NCBI RefSeq assembly: GCF_042477335.2
Contig: NC_091262.1
Coordinates: 38,537,001 to 38,601,000 of the forward strand
Source of the DNA: Ovis canadensis
Taxonomy: Eukaryota > Chordata > Mammalia > Artiodactyla > Bovidae
Direction: 5' to 3'
DNA length: 64,000 nucleotides
The position numbers and the translations under genes were made by a program. Shown here piece after piece: positions 53,212 to 64,000 of the stretch (positions are counted from its first letter, which is position 1; every line of letters starts with the position of its first letter). The notes under the pieces are model-generated. The model ran no database searches and had not been told where the DNA came from. It saw only the letters and a list, made by a program, of their open reading frames with translations.

Positions 53212-53418
53212 TGAGTGTGAATCATTCAGGCATGTCCAGTTATTTGTGACCCATGGACTGTAGCCCACCAGGTCCTCTGTCCAGAGAATTTTCCAGGCAA
53301 GAATATTGGAGTGGGTAGCCATTCCTTTCTCGAGGGGATCTTCCTGACCTAGGGCTCAAACCTACGTCTCCTGGATTACAGGCAGATTCTTTGCCATATG
53401 AACCACCAGAGAACCCTG
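53212..53418 (-). mobile_element. Bov-tA SINE (antisense)
   Basis: 'gaatcattcaggcatgtcca', 'aagaatattggagtgggtag' and closing 'gaaccaccagagaaccc' are a diverged antisense Bov-tA. Confidence 0.9.
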
Positions 53419-54252
53419 ACTCTGGTGTACATGGATGTAAAAATCCTTAAAAGAATATTAGCAAACCAAACTGATGAATACACTAAAGAATCATACACTA
53501 TGATCAAATATAAGTTATTGTGTGCCTGCAAGCATGATTTATGATCTGCACATCAATCACTGTGATACACAATATGAGCAAAACTAAAAATAAAATCACA
53601 TGATCTTCTCAATAATTGCAGAAAAAGCTTTCAACAAAGGGTAACATCAATTTGGATACAATCTCTCAGTACAGTGGCTATACATGGAACATACTAAAGG
53701 GTATATAAGACAAGCCCACGCCTAACATCCAACTCAGTGGTAAAGAGGTGAAAAGTAACAGTGAAGTCTGTCGGTTGTGCCCGACTCTTGCCATGGACTG
53801 TAGCCTACCAGGCTCCTCCGTCTATGGGATTTTCCAGGCAACCATACTGGAGTGGGTTCCCATTTCCTTTTCCAGGGGATCTTCCCAGCCCAGGGATCCA
53901 ACCTGGGTCTCCCACATTGTAGGCAGATGCTTTACCATCTGAGCCACCAGAGGTTTTCCTAAAAGATCAGGAAAGAGCAAGGATGTCCACTCTCATCTAT
54001 CTTGCTCATCATAGTAGTGGAAGACTCCTTCCCAGAGTAACTAGGCGAGAAAAGGAAATTAAAGGCATCCCCATCAGAACAGATGAAGTTACACTGTCAC
54101 TGTTCGATTACAACAGGATTTATATGCAACCTTAAAAACTCCACCAAGTAACAACTATTAAAACGAATAAACTCAGCAATATAGCAAGATATGAACCATC
54201 AGAGAGAGAACAGAACAGTCCCATATACAAATGCATCCAAAAAAAAAAAAAA
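53419..54252 (+). mobile_element. Old L1 ORF2 fragment (sense), split by a SINE
   Basis: Two pieces, 53419-53757 and 53958-54252. The first carries the L1 reverse transcriptase region ('aaaaatccttaaaagaatat', 'tgcagaaaaagctttcaaca'). The second resumes after a Bov-tA ('gaaagagcaaggatgtccac') and ends in an A-run at 54240-54252. Frameshifts and stops are frequent. Confidence 0.8.
53758..53957 (-). mobile_element. Bov-tA SINE nested in the old L1
   Basis: 'cagtgaagtctgtcggttgt', 'caaccatactggagtgggtt' and closing 'tttaccatctgagccaccag' form an antisense Bov-tA that interrupts the L1 ORF2 fragment and is therefore younger. Confidence 0.93.
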
Positions 54253-54284
54253 ACCTGAAATGAATTTAACTGAGGGGCAGAAAT

Positions 54285-54470
54285 ACCTGTACAGTCACGG
54301 GCTCCAAGACCTAGAGTCTGGGTTCAAATCCCAGCTCACCCACTGACCTGCAGAATGACCCAGGGCAAATCACACAATGATCTGAGGCTCAACATATTCA
54401 ACTGTAAAATGAACACAAAACCACTGTCTCCTCCCAGGGCTGTGAAACTCCAAGGAAATGCTTATTTAGG
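54285..54470 (+). mobile_element. MIR SINE (sense)
   Basis: 'gagtctgggttcaaatccca', 'gacccagggcaaatcacaca' and 'tgaggctcaacatattcaac' follow the sense MIR order. Confidence 0.85.
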
Positions 54471-55394
54471 CCGAGGGGTTGGAGTGTCTCCAGGAGCCTC
54501 TCCTTGTATGAAACTCCTCTAGAACTGGGCTCTCCTGATCCTGTGGGCGAGGGTCAAAGGTAGAGCCTGGGAGCCAAACGGGACTGGACAAGGACAAGGA
54601 CAAAAAAATACTAGTTCTGTGTCAATGAGGGAAGACACCTCCTTTCCAGATCTCTGAGTGGGGCTGCACTGAGGGCCATGCACAATCAGAAGTGATAACT
54701 CCAAACCCCCCACAGCAGGGATGGAGCCTTCCTGGCAAGAACCTTCTCTCTGGTCCGGGCTCCAGTGTGATGTAGTGTTGCTCCCTGAGTTCTCCACGTC
54801 TCCACCAGGCAAAGAGCTCTTGGGAGCTGGAGGTCTATTAAACCACAGGGGCCTGAGGGTCAGAATGACACAAGGGCGAACAACATTGAAAATTAGCTAT
54901 ATTTTTAAAAAATGACAGAAGTACAGATGAGGCAGGGGATGAGAAGCAGAAGGATTGACGACCTCTCAAGCCTTTAGCAGAAATATCTCCACACCAACTC
55001 AGCAGAGCCTATAGGAGGAAAATATAATGGAAAAGCAGGCTATGGATATATCTCCACACTGCTGGACCCAGAGATCCAAATCCCAATCCACCAACATCGT
55101 TCTGCATATCCACACACCAAGAGGTTGAAACACCGACCTTGCCTTAGGAAGTCTCAGCCAGACTTAATATTGGGGTTGCTGAGCATGGTCACATGGTCAC
55201 TATGGACTCAGACCCTCCTCCATGCTCACATCCTCTGCTCTCACAGAAACATACACGGTTCACTGCAGACAACCCTCTGAGGGTACTTGTGTATACTAGA
55301 AACTGCATGGTGAAATGCAAAGAAAAGACACAGAAATGGAAACATGCCTCTGGGGAGCTCTACAAATTAAAAAAGATCTGAAGCGCTTGATACT
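54471..55394. other. Unassigned DNA
   Basis: No gene or repeat family recognised. The stretch contains short open frames on both strands without splice signals. Confidence 0.35.
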
Positions 55395-55575
55395 TGACAT
55401 TTTTTAAAAAGTTTTTTAATAGGTAAACCCAGAAAGGACATTTCCAGGAGAATGGACAAAAGAATCATCCCACTGGGGCAATTTGGTATCCATATGGGAA
55501 AGTAAGTTGGATCCGTACCTCACAAAACACCACCAAACCAATTAGACACATATTAACAACCAAATAGATTTAAGG
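55395..55575 (+). mobile_element. Old L1 ORF2 fragment (sense)
   Basis: 'ggagaatggacaaaagaatc', 'tggtatccatatgggaaagt' and 'cacatattaacaaccaaata' resemble a region near the 3' end of L1 ORF2. It is short and diverged. Confidence 0.5.
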
Positions 55576-55584
55576 GAAGAGATC

Positions 55585-57205
55585 TGATAGATAAAGAGTG
55601 CCTGATGAACCCTGGACTGAGGTTCGTGACATTGTACAGGAGACAGGGATCAAGATTATTCCCATGGAAAACAAATGCAAAAAAGCAAAATGGCTGTCTG
55701 CGGAGGACTTAGAAATAGCTGTGAAAAGAAGAGAAGTGAAAAGCAAAGGAGAAAAGGAAAGATATAAGCATCTGAATGCAGAGTTCCAAAGAATAGCAAA
55801 AAGAGATAAGAAAGCCTTCCTTAGCGATCCATGCAAAGAAATAGAGGAAAACAACTGAATGGGAAAGACTAGAGATCTCTTCAAGAAAATTAGAGATACC
55901 AAGGGAATATTTCATGCAAAGATGGGCTCAAAAAAGGACAGATATTGTATGGACCTAACAGAAGCAGAAGATATTAAGAAGAAGTGGCAAGAATACACAG
56001 AAGAGCTGTACAAAAAAGAGCTTCACGACCAAAATAATCATGATGGTGTGATCACTCACCTAGAGCCAGACATCCTAGAATGTGAAGTCAAGTGGGCCTT
56101 AGAGAGCATCATTATGAACAAAGCTAGTGGAGGTGATGAAATTCCAGAGGAGCTATCTCAAATCCTGAAAGACAATGCTGTGAAAGTGCTGCACTCAAGT
56201 TGCCAGCAAATTTGGAAAACTCAGCAGTGGCCACAGGACTGGAAAAGGTTAGTTTTCATTCCAATCCCAAAGAAAGGCAAGGAAAAGAATGCTCAAACAT
56301 CCGCACAATTGCACTCATCTCACATGCTTGTAAAGCAATGCTCAAAATTCTCCAAGCGAGGCTTCAGCACTACCTGAACCGTTAACTTCCAGATGTTCAA
56401 GCTGGCTTTAGAAAAGGCAGAGGAACCAGAGATCAAATGGCCATCATCCTCTGGATCATCGAAAAAGAAGAGAGTTCCACAAAAGCACATCTCTTTCTGC
56501 TTTATTGACTATGCCAAAGCCTTTGACTGTGTGGACCACAATAAACTGTGGAAAATTCTTCAAGAGATGAGAATACCAGACCACCTGACCTGCCTCTTGA
56601 GAAGCCTCTATGCAGGTCAGGAATCAACAGAACTGGACATGGACAACAGACTGGTTCCAAATAGGAAAATGAGAACGTCAAGGCTGTATATTGTCACCCT
56701 GCTTATTTAACTTCTATGCAGAGTACATCATGAGAAACGCTGGGCTGGAAGAGGCACAAGCTGGAATCAAGATTGCTGGGAGAAATATCATAACCTCAGA
56801 TATGCAGATGACACCACCCTCATGGCAGAAAGTAAAGAGGAACTAAAAAGCCTCTTGATGAACGTGAAAGAGGAGAGTGAAAAAGTTGGCTTAAAGTGCA
56901 ACATTCAGAAAACTAAGATCATGGCATCTGGTCCCATCACTTCATGGCACATAGATGGGGAAACAGTGTCAGACTTTATGTTTTTGGGTTCCAAAACCAC
57001 TGCAGATGGTGAGTGAAGTCATCAAATTAAAAGACGCTTACTCCTTGGAAGAAAAGTTAAGAGCAACCTAGATATCATATTCAAAAGCAGAGACATTACT
57101 TAGCCTACAAAGGTCCGTCTAGTCAAGGCTATGGTTTTCCCAGTAGTCATGTATGGGTGAGAGAGTTGGAGTGTGAAGAAAGCTGAGAGCTGAAAAATTG
57201 ATGCT
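55585..57205 (+). mobile_element. BovB: BovB LINE (sense), cut by L1-BT copy 2
   Basis: Sense BovB internal sequence: 5' part of the ORF from 55598 ('VQETGIKIIPMENKCKKAKW'), then frame 55859-56377 ('WALESIIMNKASGGDEIP', 'KRLVFIPIPKKG'), then 56393-56710 with the RT core 'FIDYAKAFDCVDHNKLWK', then the catalytic Tyr-Ala-Asp-Asp box near 56795-56815, then 56822-57016 ('KIMASGPITSWHIDGETV'). Several frameshifts break it. It stops at 'gaaaaattgatgc', where the poly-T of L1-BT copy 2 begins. Confidence 0.92.
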
Positions 57206-57353
57206 TTTTTTTTTTTTACATGATAATATACATGTTAGAATGGCATTCTCCCAAATGATCCCACCCTCTCCCTCTCCCTCTGAGTCCAAAATCCGTTATA
57301 CACATCTGTGTCTTTTTTCCTGTCTTGCATACAGGGTCGTCATTGCCATCTTC

Positions 57354-60300
57354 CTAAATTCCATATATATGTGTTAGTATACTGTATTGGAGTTTTTCTT
57401 TCTGGCTTACTTCACTCTGTATAATCGGCTCCAGTTTCATCCATCTCATCAGAACTGATTCAAATGAATTCTTTTTAACGGCTGAGTAATACTCCATTGT
57501 GTATATGTACCACAGCTTTCTTATCCATTCATCTGCTGATGGACATCTAGGTTGTTTCCATGTCCTGGCTATTATAAACAGTGCTGCGACGAACATTGGG
57601 GTACATGTGTCTCCTTCAATTCTGGTTTCCTCGGTGTGTATGCCCAGCAGTGAGATTGCTGGGTCATAAGGTAGTTCTATTTGCAATTTTTTAAGGAATC
57701 TCCACACTGTTCTCCATAGTGGCTGTGCTAGTTTGCATTCCCACCAACAGTGTAGGAGGGTTCCCTTTTCTCCACAGCCTCTCCAGCATTTATTGCTTGC
57801 AGATTTTTGGATCGCAGCCATTCTGACTGGTGTGAAGTGGTACCTCATTGTGGTTTTGATTTGCATTTCTCTAATAATGAGTGATGTTGAGCATCTTTTC
57901 ATGTGTTTGTTAGCCATCCGTATGTCTTCTTTGGAGAAATGTCTATTTAGTTCTTTGGCCCATTTTTTGATTGGGTCGTTTATTTTTCTGGAATTGAGCT
58001 GCATAAGTTGCTTGTATATTTTTGAGATTAGTTGTTTGTCAGTTGCTTCATTTGCTATTATTTTCTCCCATTCAGAAGGCTGTCTTTTCACTTTGCTTAT
58101 ATTTTCCTTTGTTGTGCAGAAGCTTTTAATTTTAATTAGATCCCATTTGTTTATTTTTGCTTTTATTTCCAGAATTCTGGGAGGTGGATCATAGAGGATC
58201 CTGCTGTGATTTATGTCTGAGAGTGTTTTGCCTATGTTCTCCTTTAGAAGTTTTATAGTTTCTGGTCTTACATTTAGATCTTTAATCCATTTGGAGTTTA
58301 TTTTTGTGTGCGGTGTTAGAAAGTAATCTAGTTTCATTCTTTTACAAGTGGTTGACCAGTTTTCCCAGCACCACTTGTTAAAGAGATTGTCTTTACTCCA
58401 TTGTATATTCTTGCCTCCTTTGTCAAAGATAAGGTGTCCATATGTGTGTGGATTTATCTCTGGGCTTTCTATTTTGTTCCATTGATCTATATGTCTGTCT
58501 TTGTGCCAGTACCATACTGTTTTGATGACTGTGGCTTTGTAGTAGAGCCTGAAGTCAGGCAGGTTGATTCCTCCAGTTCCACTCTTCTTTCTCAAGATTG
58601 CTTTGGCTATTTGAGGTTTTTTGTATTTCCATACATATTGTGAAATTATTTGTTCTAGTTCTGTGAAAAATATGGCTGGTAGCTTGATAGCGATTGCATT
58701 GAATTTGTACATTGCTTTGGGTAGTATACTCATTTTCACTATATTGATTCTTCTGATCCATGAACATGGTATATTTCTCCATCTATTAGTGTCCTCTTTG
58801 ACTTCTTTCATCAGTGTTTTATAGTTTTCTATATATAGGTCTTTAGTTTCTTTAGGTAGATCTATTCCTAAGTATTTTATTCTTTTCATTGCAATGGTGA
58901 ATGGAATTGTTTCCTTAATTTCTTTTTCTACTTTCTCATTATTCGTGTATAGGAATGCAAGGGATTTCTGTGTGTTGATTTTATATCCTGCAACTTTACT
59001 ATATTCATTGATTAGCTCTAGTAATTTTCTGGTGGAGTCTTTAGGGTTTTCCATGTAGAGGATCATGTCATCTGCAAACAGTGAGAGTTTTACTTCTTCT
59101 TTTCCAATTTGGATTCCTTTTATTTCTTTTTCTGCTCTGATTGCTGTGGCCAAAACTTCCAGAACTATGTTGAATAGTAGCGGTGAAAGTGGACACCCTT
59201 GTCTTGTTCCTGACTTTAGGGGAAATGCTTTCAATTTTTCACCATTGAGGATAATGTTTGCTGTGGGTTTGTCATGTATAGCTTTTATTGTGTTGAGGTA
59301 TGTTCCTTCTATTCTTGCTTTCTGGAGAGTTTTTATCATAAATGGATGTTGAATTTTGTCAAAGGCCTTCTCTGCATCTATTGAGATAATCATATGGTTT
59401 TTATTTTTCAATTTGTTAATGTGGTGAATTACATTGATTGATTTGTGGATATTGAAGAATCCTTGCATCCCTGGGATAAAGCCCACTTGGTCATGGTGTA
59501 TGATCTTTTTAATGTGTTGTTGGATCCTGATTGCTAGAATTTTGTTGAGGATTTGTGCATCTATGTTCATCAGTGATATTGGCCTGTAGTTTTCTTTTTG
59601 TGTGACATCTTTGTCAGGTTTTGGTATTAGGGTGATGGTGGCCTCATAGAATGAGTTTGGAAGTTTACCTTCCTCTGCAATTTTCTAGAAGAGTTTGAGG
59701 AGGATAGGTGTTAGCTCTTCTCGAAATTTTTGGTAGAATTCAGCTGTGAAGCCGTCTGGACCTGGGCTTTTGTTTGCTGGAAGATTTCTGATTACACTTT
59801 CAATTTCCATGCTTGTGATGGGTCTGTTAAGATTTTCTGTTTCTTCCTGGTTCAGTTTTGGAAAATTGTACTTTTCTAAGAATTTGTCCATTTCTTCCAC
59901 GTTGTCCATTTTATTGGCATACAACTGCTGATAGTAGTCTCTTATGATCCTTTGTATTGCTGTGTTGTCTGTTGTGATCTCTCCATTTTCATTTCTAATT
60001 TTATTGATTTGATTTTTCTCTCTTTGCTTCTTGATGAGTCTGGCTCATGGTTTGTCAATTTTATTTATCCTTTCAAAGAACCAGCTTTTGGCTTTGTTGA
60101 TTTTTGCGATGGTCTCTTTTGTTTCTTTTGCATTTATTTCTGCCCTAATTTTTAAGATTTCTTTCCTTCTACTAACTCTGGGGTTCACCAATTCTTCCTT
60201 TTCTAGTTGCTTTAGTTGTAGAGTTAGGTTATTTATTTGACTTTTTTCTTGTTTCTTGAGGTATGCTTGTATTGCTATGAACTTTCCTCTTAGCACTGCT

Positions 60301-61172
60301 TTTACAGTGTCCCACAGGTTTTGGGTTGTTGTGTTTTCATTTTCATTCATTTCTATGCATATTTTGATTTCTTTTTTGATTTCTTCTGTGATTTGTTGGT
60401 TATTCAGAAGTGTGTTGTTCTACCTCCATATGTTGGAATTTTTCATAGTTTTTCTCCTGTAATTGAGATCTAATCTTAATGCATTATGGTCAGAAAAGAT
60501 GCTTGGAATGATTTCGATTTTTTTGAATTTATCAAGGTTAGATTTATGGCCCAGGATGTGATCTATCCTGGAGAAGGTTCCATGAGCACTTGAAAAAAAG
60601 GTGAAATTCATTGTTTTGGGGTGAAATGTCCTATAGATATCAATTAGGTCTAACTGATCTAATGTATCATTTAAAGTTTGCGTTTCTTTGTTAATTTTCT
60701 GTTTAGTTGATCTGTCCATAGGTGTGAGTGGGGTATTAAAGTCTCCCACTATTATTGTGTTATTGTTGATTTCCCCTTTCATACTTGTTAGCATTTGTCT
60801 TACATATTGCAGTGCTCCTATATTGGGTGCATATATATTTATAATTGTTATATCTTCTTCTTGGATTGATCCTTTGATCATTATGTAGTGGCCTTCTTTG
60901 TCTCTTTTCACAACCTTTGTTTTAAAGTCTATTTTATCGGATATGAGTATTGCCACTCCTGCTTTCTTTTGGCCTCTATTTGCGTGGTATATCTTTTTCC
61001 AGCCCTTCACTTTCAGTCTGTATGTGTCCCTTGTTTTGAGGTGGGTCTCTTGTAAGCAGCATATAGAGGGGTCTTGTTTTTGTATCCATTCGGCCAGTCT
61101 TTGCCTTTTGGTTGGGGCGTTCAACCCATTTATGTTTAAGGTAATTATTGATAAGTATGACCCCATTACCAT
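57354..61172 (-). pseudogene. L1-BT ORF2: L1-BT ORF2, one frame with three stops
   Basis: From ATG at 61172 to the final stop at 57354 the frame is continuous, 1273 codons including stops, close to a normal L1 ORF2. No frameshift is seen. It is cut only by TAG 60420-60422, TGA 60045-60047 and TAG 59685-59687. The first two also occur in copy 1; the third is private (CAG in copy 1). The 738-codon downstream part contains the RT core, including '[13 protein letters not shown]' and 'FADDMILY', and the Cys-rich end '[18 protein letters not shown]'. It cannot make a full protein unless stops are read through. Confidence 0.95.
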
Positions 61173-61223
61173 TTACTTTATTGTTTTGGGTTCGGGTTTA
61201 TACACCCTTTTCGTGTTTCCTGT

Positions 61224-62149
61224 CTAGAGAATATACTTTAGAATTTGTTGGAGAGCTGGTTTGGTGGTGCTGAATTCTCTCAGCTTTTGCTTGTCTGTAA
61301 AGCTTTTAATTTCTCCTTCGTATTTGAATGAGATCCTTGCTGGGTACAGTAATCTGGGCTGTAGGTTATTGTCTTTCATCACTTTAAGTATGTCTTGCCA
61401 TTCCCTCCTGGCCTGAAGAGTTTCTATTGAAAGAGCAGCTGTTATCCTTATGGGAATCCCCTTGTGTGTTATTTGTTGTTTTTCCCTTGCTGCTTTTAAT
61501 ATTTGTTCTTTGTGTTTGATCTTTGTTCATTTGATTAATATGTGTCTTGGGGTGTTTCGCCTTGGGTTTATCCTATTTGGGACTCTCTGTGTTTCTTGGA
61601 CTTGGGTGATTATTTCCTTCCCCATTTTAGGGAAGTTTTCAACTATTATCTCCTCAAGGATTTTCTCATGATCTTTCTTTCTGTCTTCTTCTTCTGGGAC
61701 TCCTATAATTCGAATGTTGGAGCATTTCATATTGTCCTGGAGGTCTCTGAGATTGTCCTCGTTTCTTTTAATTCGTTTTTCTTGTTTCCTCTCTGATTCA
61801 TTTATTTCTACCATTCTATCTTCTATTTCACTAATCCTATCTTCTGCCTCCATTATTCTACTATTTGTTGCCTCCAGAGTGTTTCTGGTCTCAGTTATTG
61901 CGTTATTCATTATATTTTGACTCTTTTTTATTTCTTCTAGGTCCTTGTTAAACCTTTCTTGCATCTTCTCAATCCTTGTCTCTAGGCTATTTATCTGTGA
62001 TTCCATTTTGATTTCAAGATTTTGGATCATTTTCACTATCAATATTCCGAATTCCTTCTCAGGTAGATTCCCTACTTCTTCCTCTTTTGTTTGGTTTGGT
62101 GGGCAACTCTCCTGTTCCTTTACCTGCTGAGTATTCTCTGTCTCTTCAT
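61224..62149 (-). pseudogene. L1-BT ORF1: L1-BT ORF1, frameshift and in-frame stop
   Basis: The start codon at 62149 is conserved, but one G is missing shortly after (copy 1 'cagaggaatact', here 'cagagaatact'), shifting the frame. The coiled coil is read from an internal Met at 62042. The TGA at 61527-61529 is identical to that of copy 1, and the RRM/CTD half follows in the same frame to TAG at 61224. Confidence 0.9.
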
Positions 62150-63540
62150 CTTGGTTATATTGCTGCGTTTGGGGTGGCCTTTTTATATTCTGGTAATTTG
62201 TGGAGTTCTCTTTATTATGGAGCTTCCTCCCCGTGGGTGGGGTTCTATCAGTGGCTTGTCAAGGTTTCCTGGTTAGGGAGGCTTGTGTTGGAGTTCTGGT
62301 GGGTGGAGCTGGGTTTCTTCTCTCTGGAGTGCAGTGGAGTGACCAGTAAAGGGTTATGAGACATCAAAGGTTTTGGAATAATTTTGAGCTGCCTGTATAT
62401 TGAAGCTCAGGGGAGTGTTCTTGTGTTGCTGGAAAATTTGAGTGGTATGTCTTGTTTTGGAACTTGTTGGCCCTTGGGTGGAGCTTGGTTTCGGTGTAGG
62501 TATGAAGGCATTTGATGAGCTCCTATTGCTTAATGTTCCCTGAATTCAGGAGTTCCTGATGTTTTCAGGCTTTGGACTTAAGCCTCCTGCTTCTGGTTTT
62601 CAGTTTTATTTTTACAGTAGCCTCTAGACTTCTCCATCTATACAGCACCGATGATAAAACATCTAGGTTAAAGATGAAAAGTTTCTCCACATTGAGGGAC
62701 ACTCAGAGAGGTTCACTGAGTTACAAGAAGAAGAGAAGATGGAGGGGGTAGTTAGAGGTAACTGGAATGAGATGCGGTGAGATCAAAAGAGGAGAGAGCA
62801 AGCTAGTCAGTAGTCAGTTCCTTATGTGCGCTCTATAGTCTGGACCGCTCAGAGATATTTACGGAGTTATACGAGGAAGAGGAGAGGGAGGAAGTAGACA
62901 GAGGTGACCAGGAGGATAAGAGAGAGGAATGAGAAGGAGAGAGACAAATCCTGCCAGTAACCAGTTCCTTAGGTGTTCTCCACGGTCTGGAACACACAGA
63001 GATTCACAGAGTTGGACAGAGAAGAGATGGGGAGAGAAGAGACAGAGGCCACCTGGTGGAGAAAAAGGAGAGTCCAAAGGAGGAGAGAGTGGTCAAGCCA
63101 GTAATCTCGCTCTCAGGTAAACTTGGGTACTGAAGTTTGGGTTTTTAAATGTACAAAATTGACAACAAAAACCTAAGAGCAAAGATTAAAAATCTAGAGT
63201 AGAGGTTGGATTTTCAAAAATACAATATTAAAGAAAAGAAGCAGAAGGAAAAAGGAAGAAAGAAAAAAAACAAGAATTATTAAAAAGAAACAACAAAAAC
63301 AAACAAACAAAAACCACCAACAACCATCCAATGACTATATATGGTGTTTGCCATAAAAAAAGTCTTTTTTTAAAATAGTAATAGTAGGTTATAGAAATAA
63401 AAATTAGAGGAGAAATAGAAGACTTAACAATTTTAAAAAAGTTAGAAAAAAAAGAAAAAAGAAAAAAAACAAAAAAACAAAAAAAGGAATGCTTTTAAAA
63501 ATATTTCTGGCCCTTCTCTGATGTTGTGGGCCATGTGGGA

Positions 63541-63906
63541 TCACTTCCAAGGTGGTTCCCTCTGTTTAACTTCTTCTGTTTGCTGGTTTTTTAGGCCCAC
63601 TAGTTCACTCGCACTGTGGGGAGGGGGGATGCTGCAAACAAATAGCACTATCGTGTGCACACAGTGTCTTAGCCCCGCTTGACCTGTCCCTTCTCGCGGC
63701 GCACAAACCGCTCCGGCTCTACAATGCTCAGCCGGGAACCATCTGGGGCCGGCCCTAGGCTGCGTGCACTTCCCTGGTCCAAGCCGCTCAGGTTCGGCGC
63801 TCAGGCAGCCCTCAGAGGCACAGATTCGGCTGGGACTGCGCTTTGTGCCCTTCCCAGGTCCGAGTAGCTCAGAAGTTTGGCGAGCGCGATCGCCGCGGCT
63901 TGTCAC
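63541..63906 (-). other. Open frame in the L1-BT 5'UTR, copy 2
   Basis: Minus-strand counterpart of the frame at 6115-6525 in copy 1; both share 'LGPGKGTKRSPSRICASEGC' and 'FPAEHCRAGAVCAPRE'. It diverges by a frameshift near the end. The function, if any, is unknown. Confidence 0.3.
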
Positions 63907-64000
63907 CTTTTCTGCCGCTGCTGCTCAGCTTTCTGGGTGGACCGCTGGCGCCCCCGGGAGGCAGATTGTGACTCTCCAGCACCCCCAGAAGTCTTAGCAA

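Larger units (their letters stand above)
57206..64000 (-). mobile_element. L1-BT: L1-BT LINE-1, copy 2 (antisense), runs off the window
   Basis: Poly-T at 57206-57219 is the A-tail in minus orientation. The order then is a short 3'UTR, ORF2 (57354-61172), ORF1 (61224-62149) and 5'UTR to the window edge. The last bases correspond to about position 6018 of the window in copy 1, so at least 0.75 kb of 5'UTR lies outside. The element inserted into a BovB. Its 3'UTR ends about 130 bp earlier than that of copy 1. The second target-site duplication cannot be seen. Confidence 0.95.

Noticed and set aside
44728-64000. Search for liprin SAM-domain exons (such as the 'QWDGPTVVVWLELW' block) downstream
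   Set aside because: None seen in any frame on the + strand, so the SAM half is not in this window. An exon beyond the window cannot be excluded, but repeats fill the interval.

Overview
The window is nuclear DNA from a ruminant, most likely a bovid. It carries BovB LINEs, L1-BT-type LINE-1 copies and the tRNA-Glu/BovB-derived SINEs Bov-tA and Bov-A2, a combination found only in ruminants. Older mammalian repeats (MIR, MaLR/MLT1-type LTRs, old L1) lie beneath them. There are no operons, CRISPR arrays or rRNA genes. Most of the sequence is interspersed repeats, introns and unassigned DNA.

Layout. 0-5.2 kb: a Bov-tA SINE, an MLT1-type LTR, a MIR and a BovB 3' fragment in otherwise unassigned DNA. 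5.26-13.02 kb: a full-length L1-BT on the + strand bounded by a 15-bp target-site duplication, with broken ORF1 and ORF2. 13.0-17.3 kb: GC-rich unassigned DNA. 17.3-21.6 kb: a TG microsatellite, a Bov-A2, and an old antisense L1 carrying an LTR-like insert and a BovB. 23.6-48.2 kb: the main locus. 50.0-57.2 kb: nested BovB, L1, Bov-tA and MIR pieces, including an inverted BovB pair. 57.2-64.0 kb: a second L1-BT on the - strand, inserted in a BovB and running off the window.

The main locus is a multi-exon + strand gene whose exons match liprin-alpha-1 (PPFIA1), a presynaptic and focal-adhesion scaffold. It has introns, so it arose by DNA-level duplication and not as a retrocopy. It is not ordinary PPFIA1. 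The N-terminus is replaced by a basic, cysteine-containing first exon (23865). Two internal exon blocks are missing, and one more exon has lost its splice signals. The C-terminal SAM domains are absent, replaced by a short terminal exon ending in TGA at 48064-48066, with AATAAA 114 nt further on. All core splice sites are canonical, all exon phases match, and every indel I can see relative to liprin-alpha-1 is a multiple of three. The core model encodes 605 aa (635-661 aa with optional exons). I infer a lineage-specific, fast-evolving liprin-alpha-1-derived coiled-coil gene. A recently inactivated partial duplicate is the main alternative.

The two L1-BT copies share three identical in-frame stop codons although they sit at unrelated insertion sites. 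This points to a common defective source element moved in trans, or to a subfamily whose consensus carries these codons.
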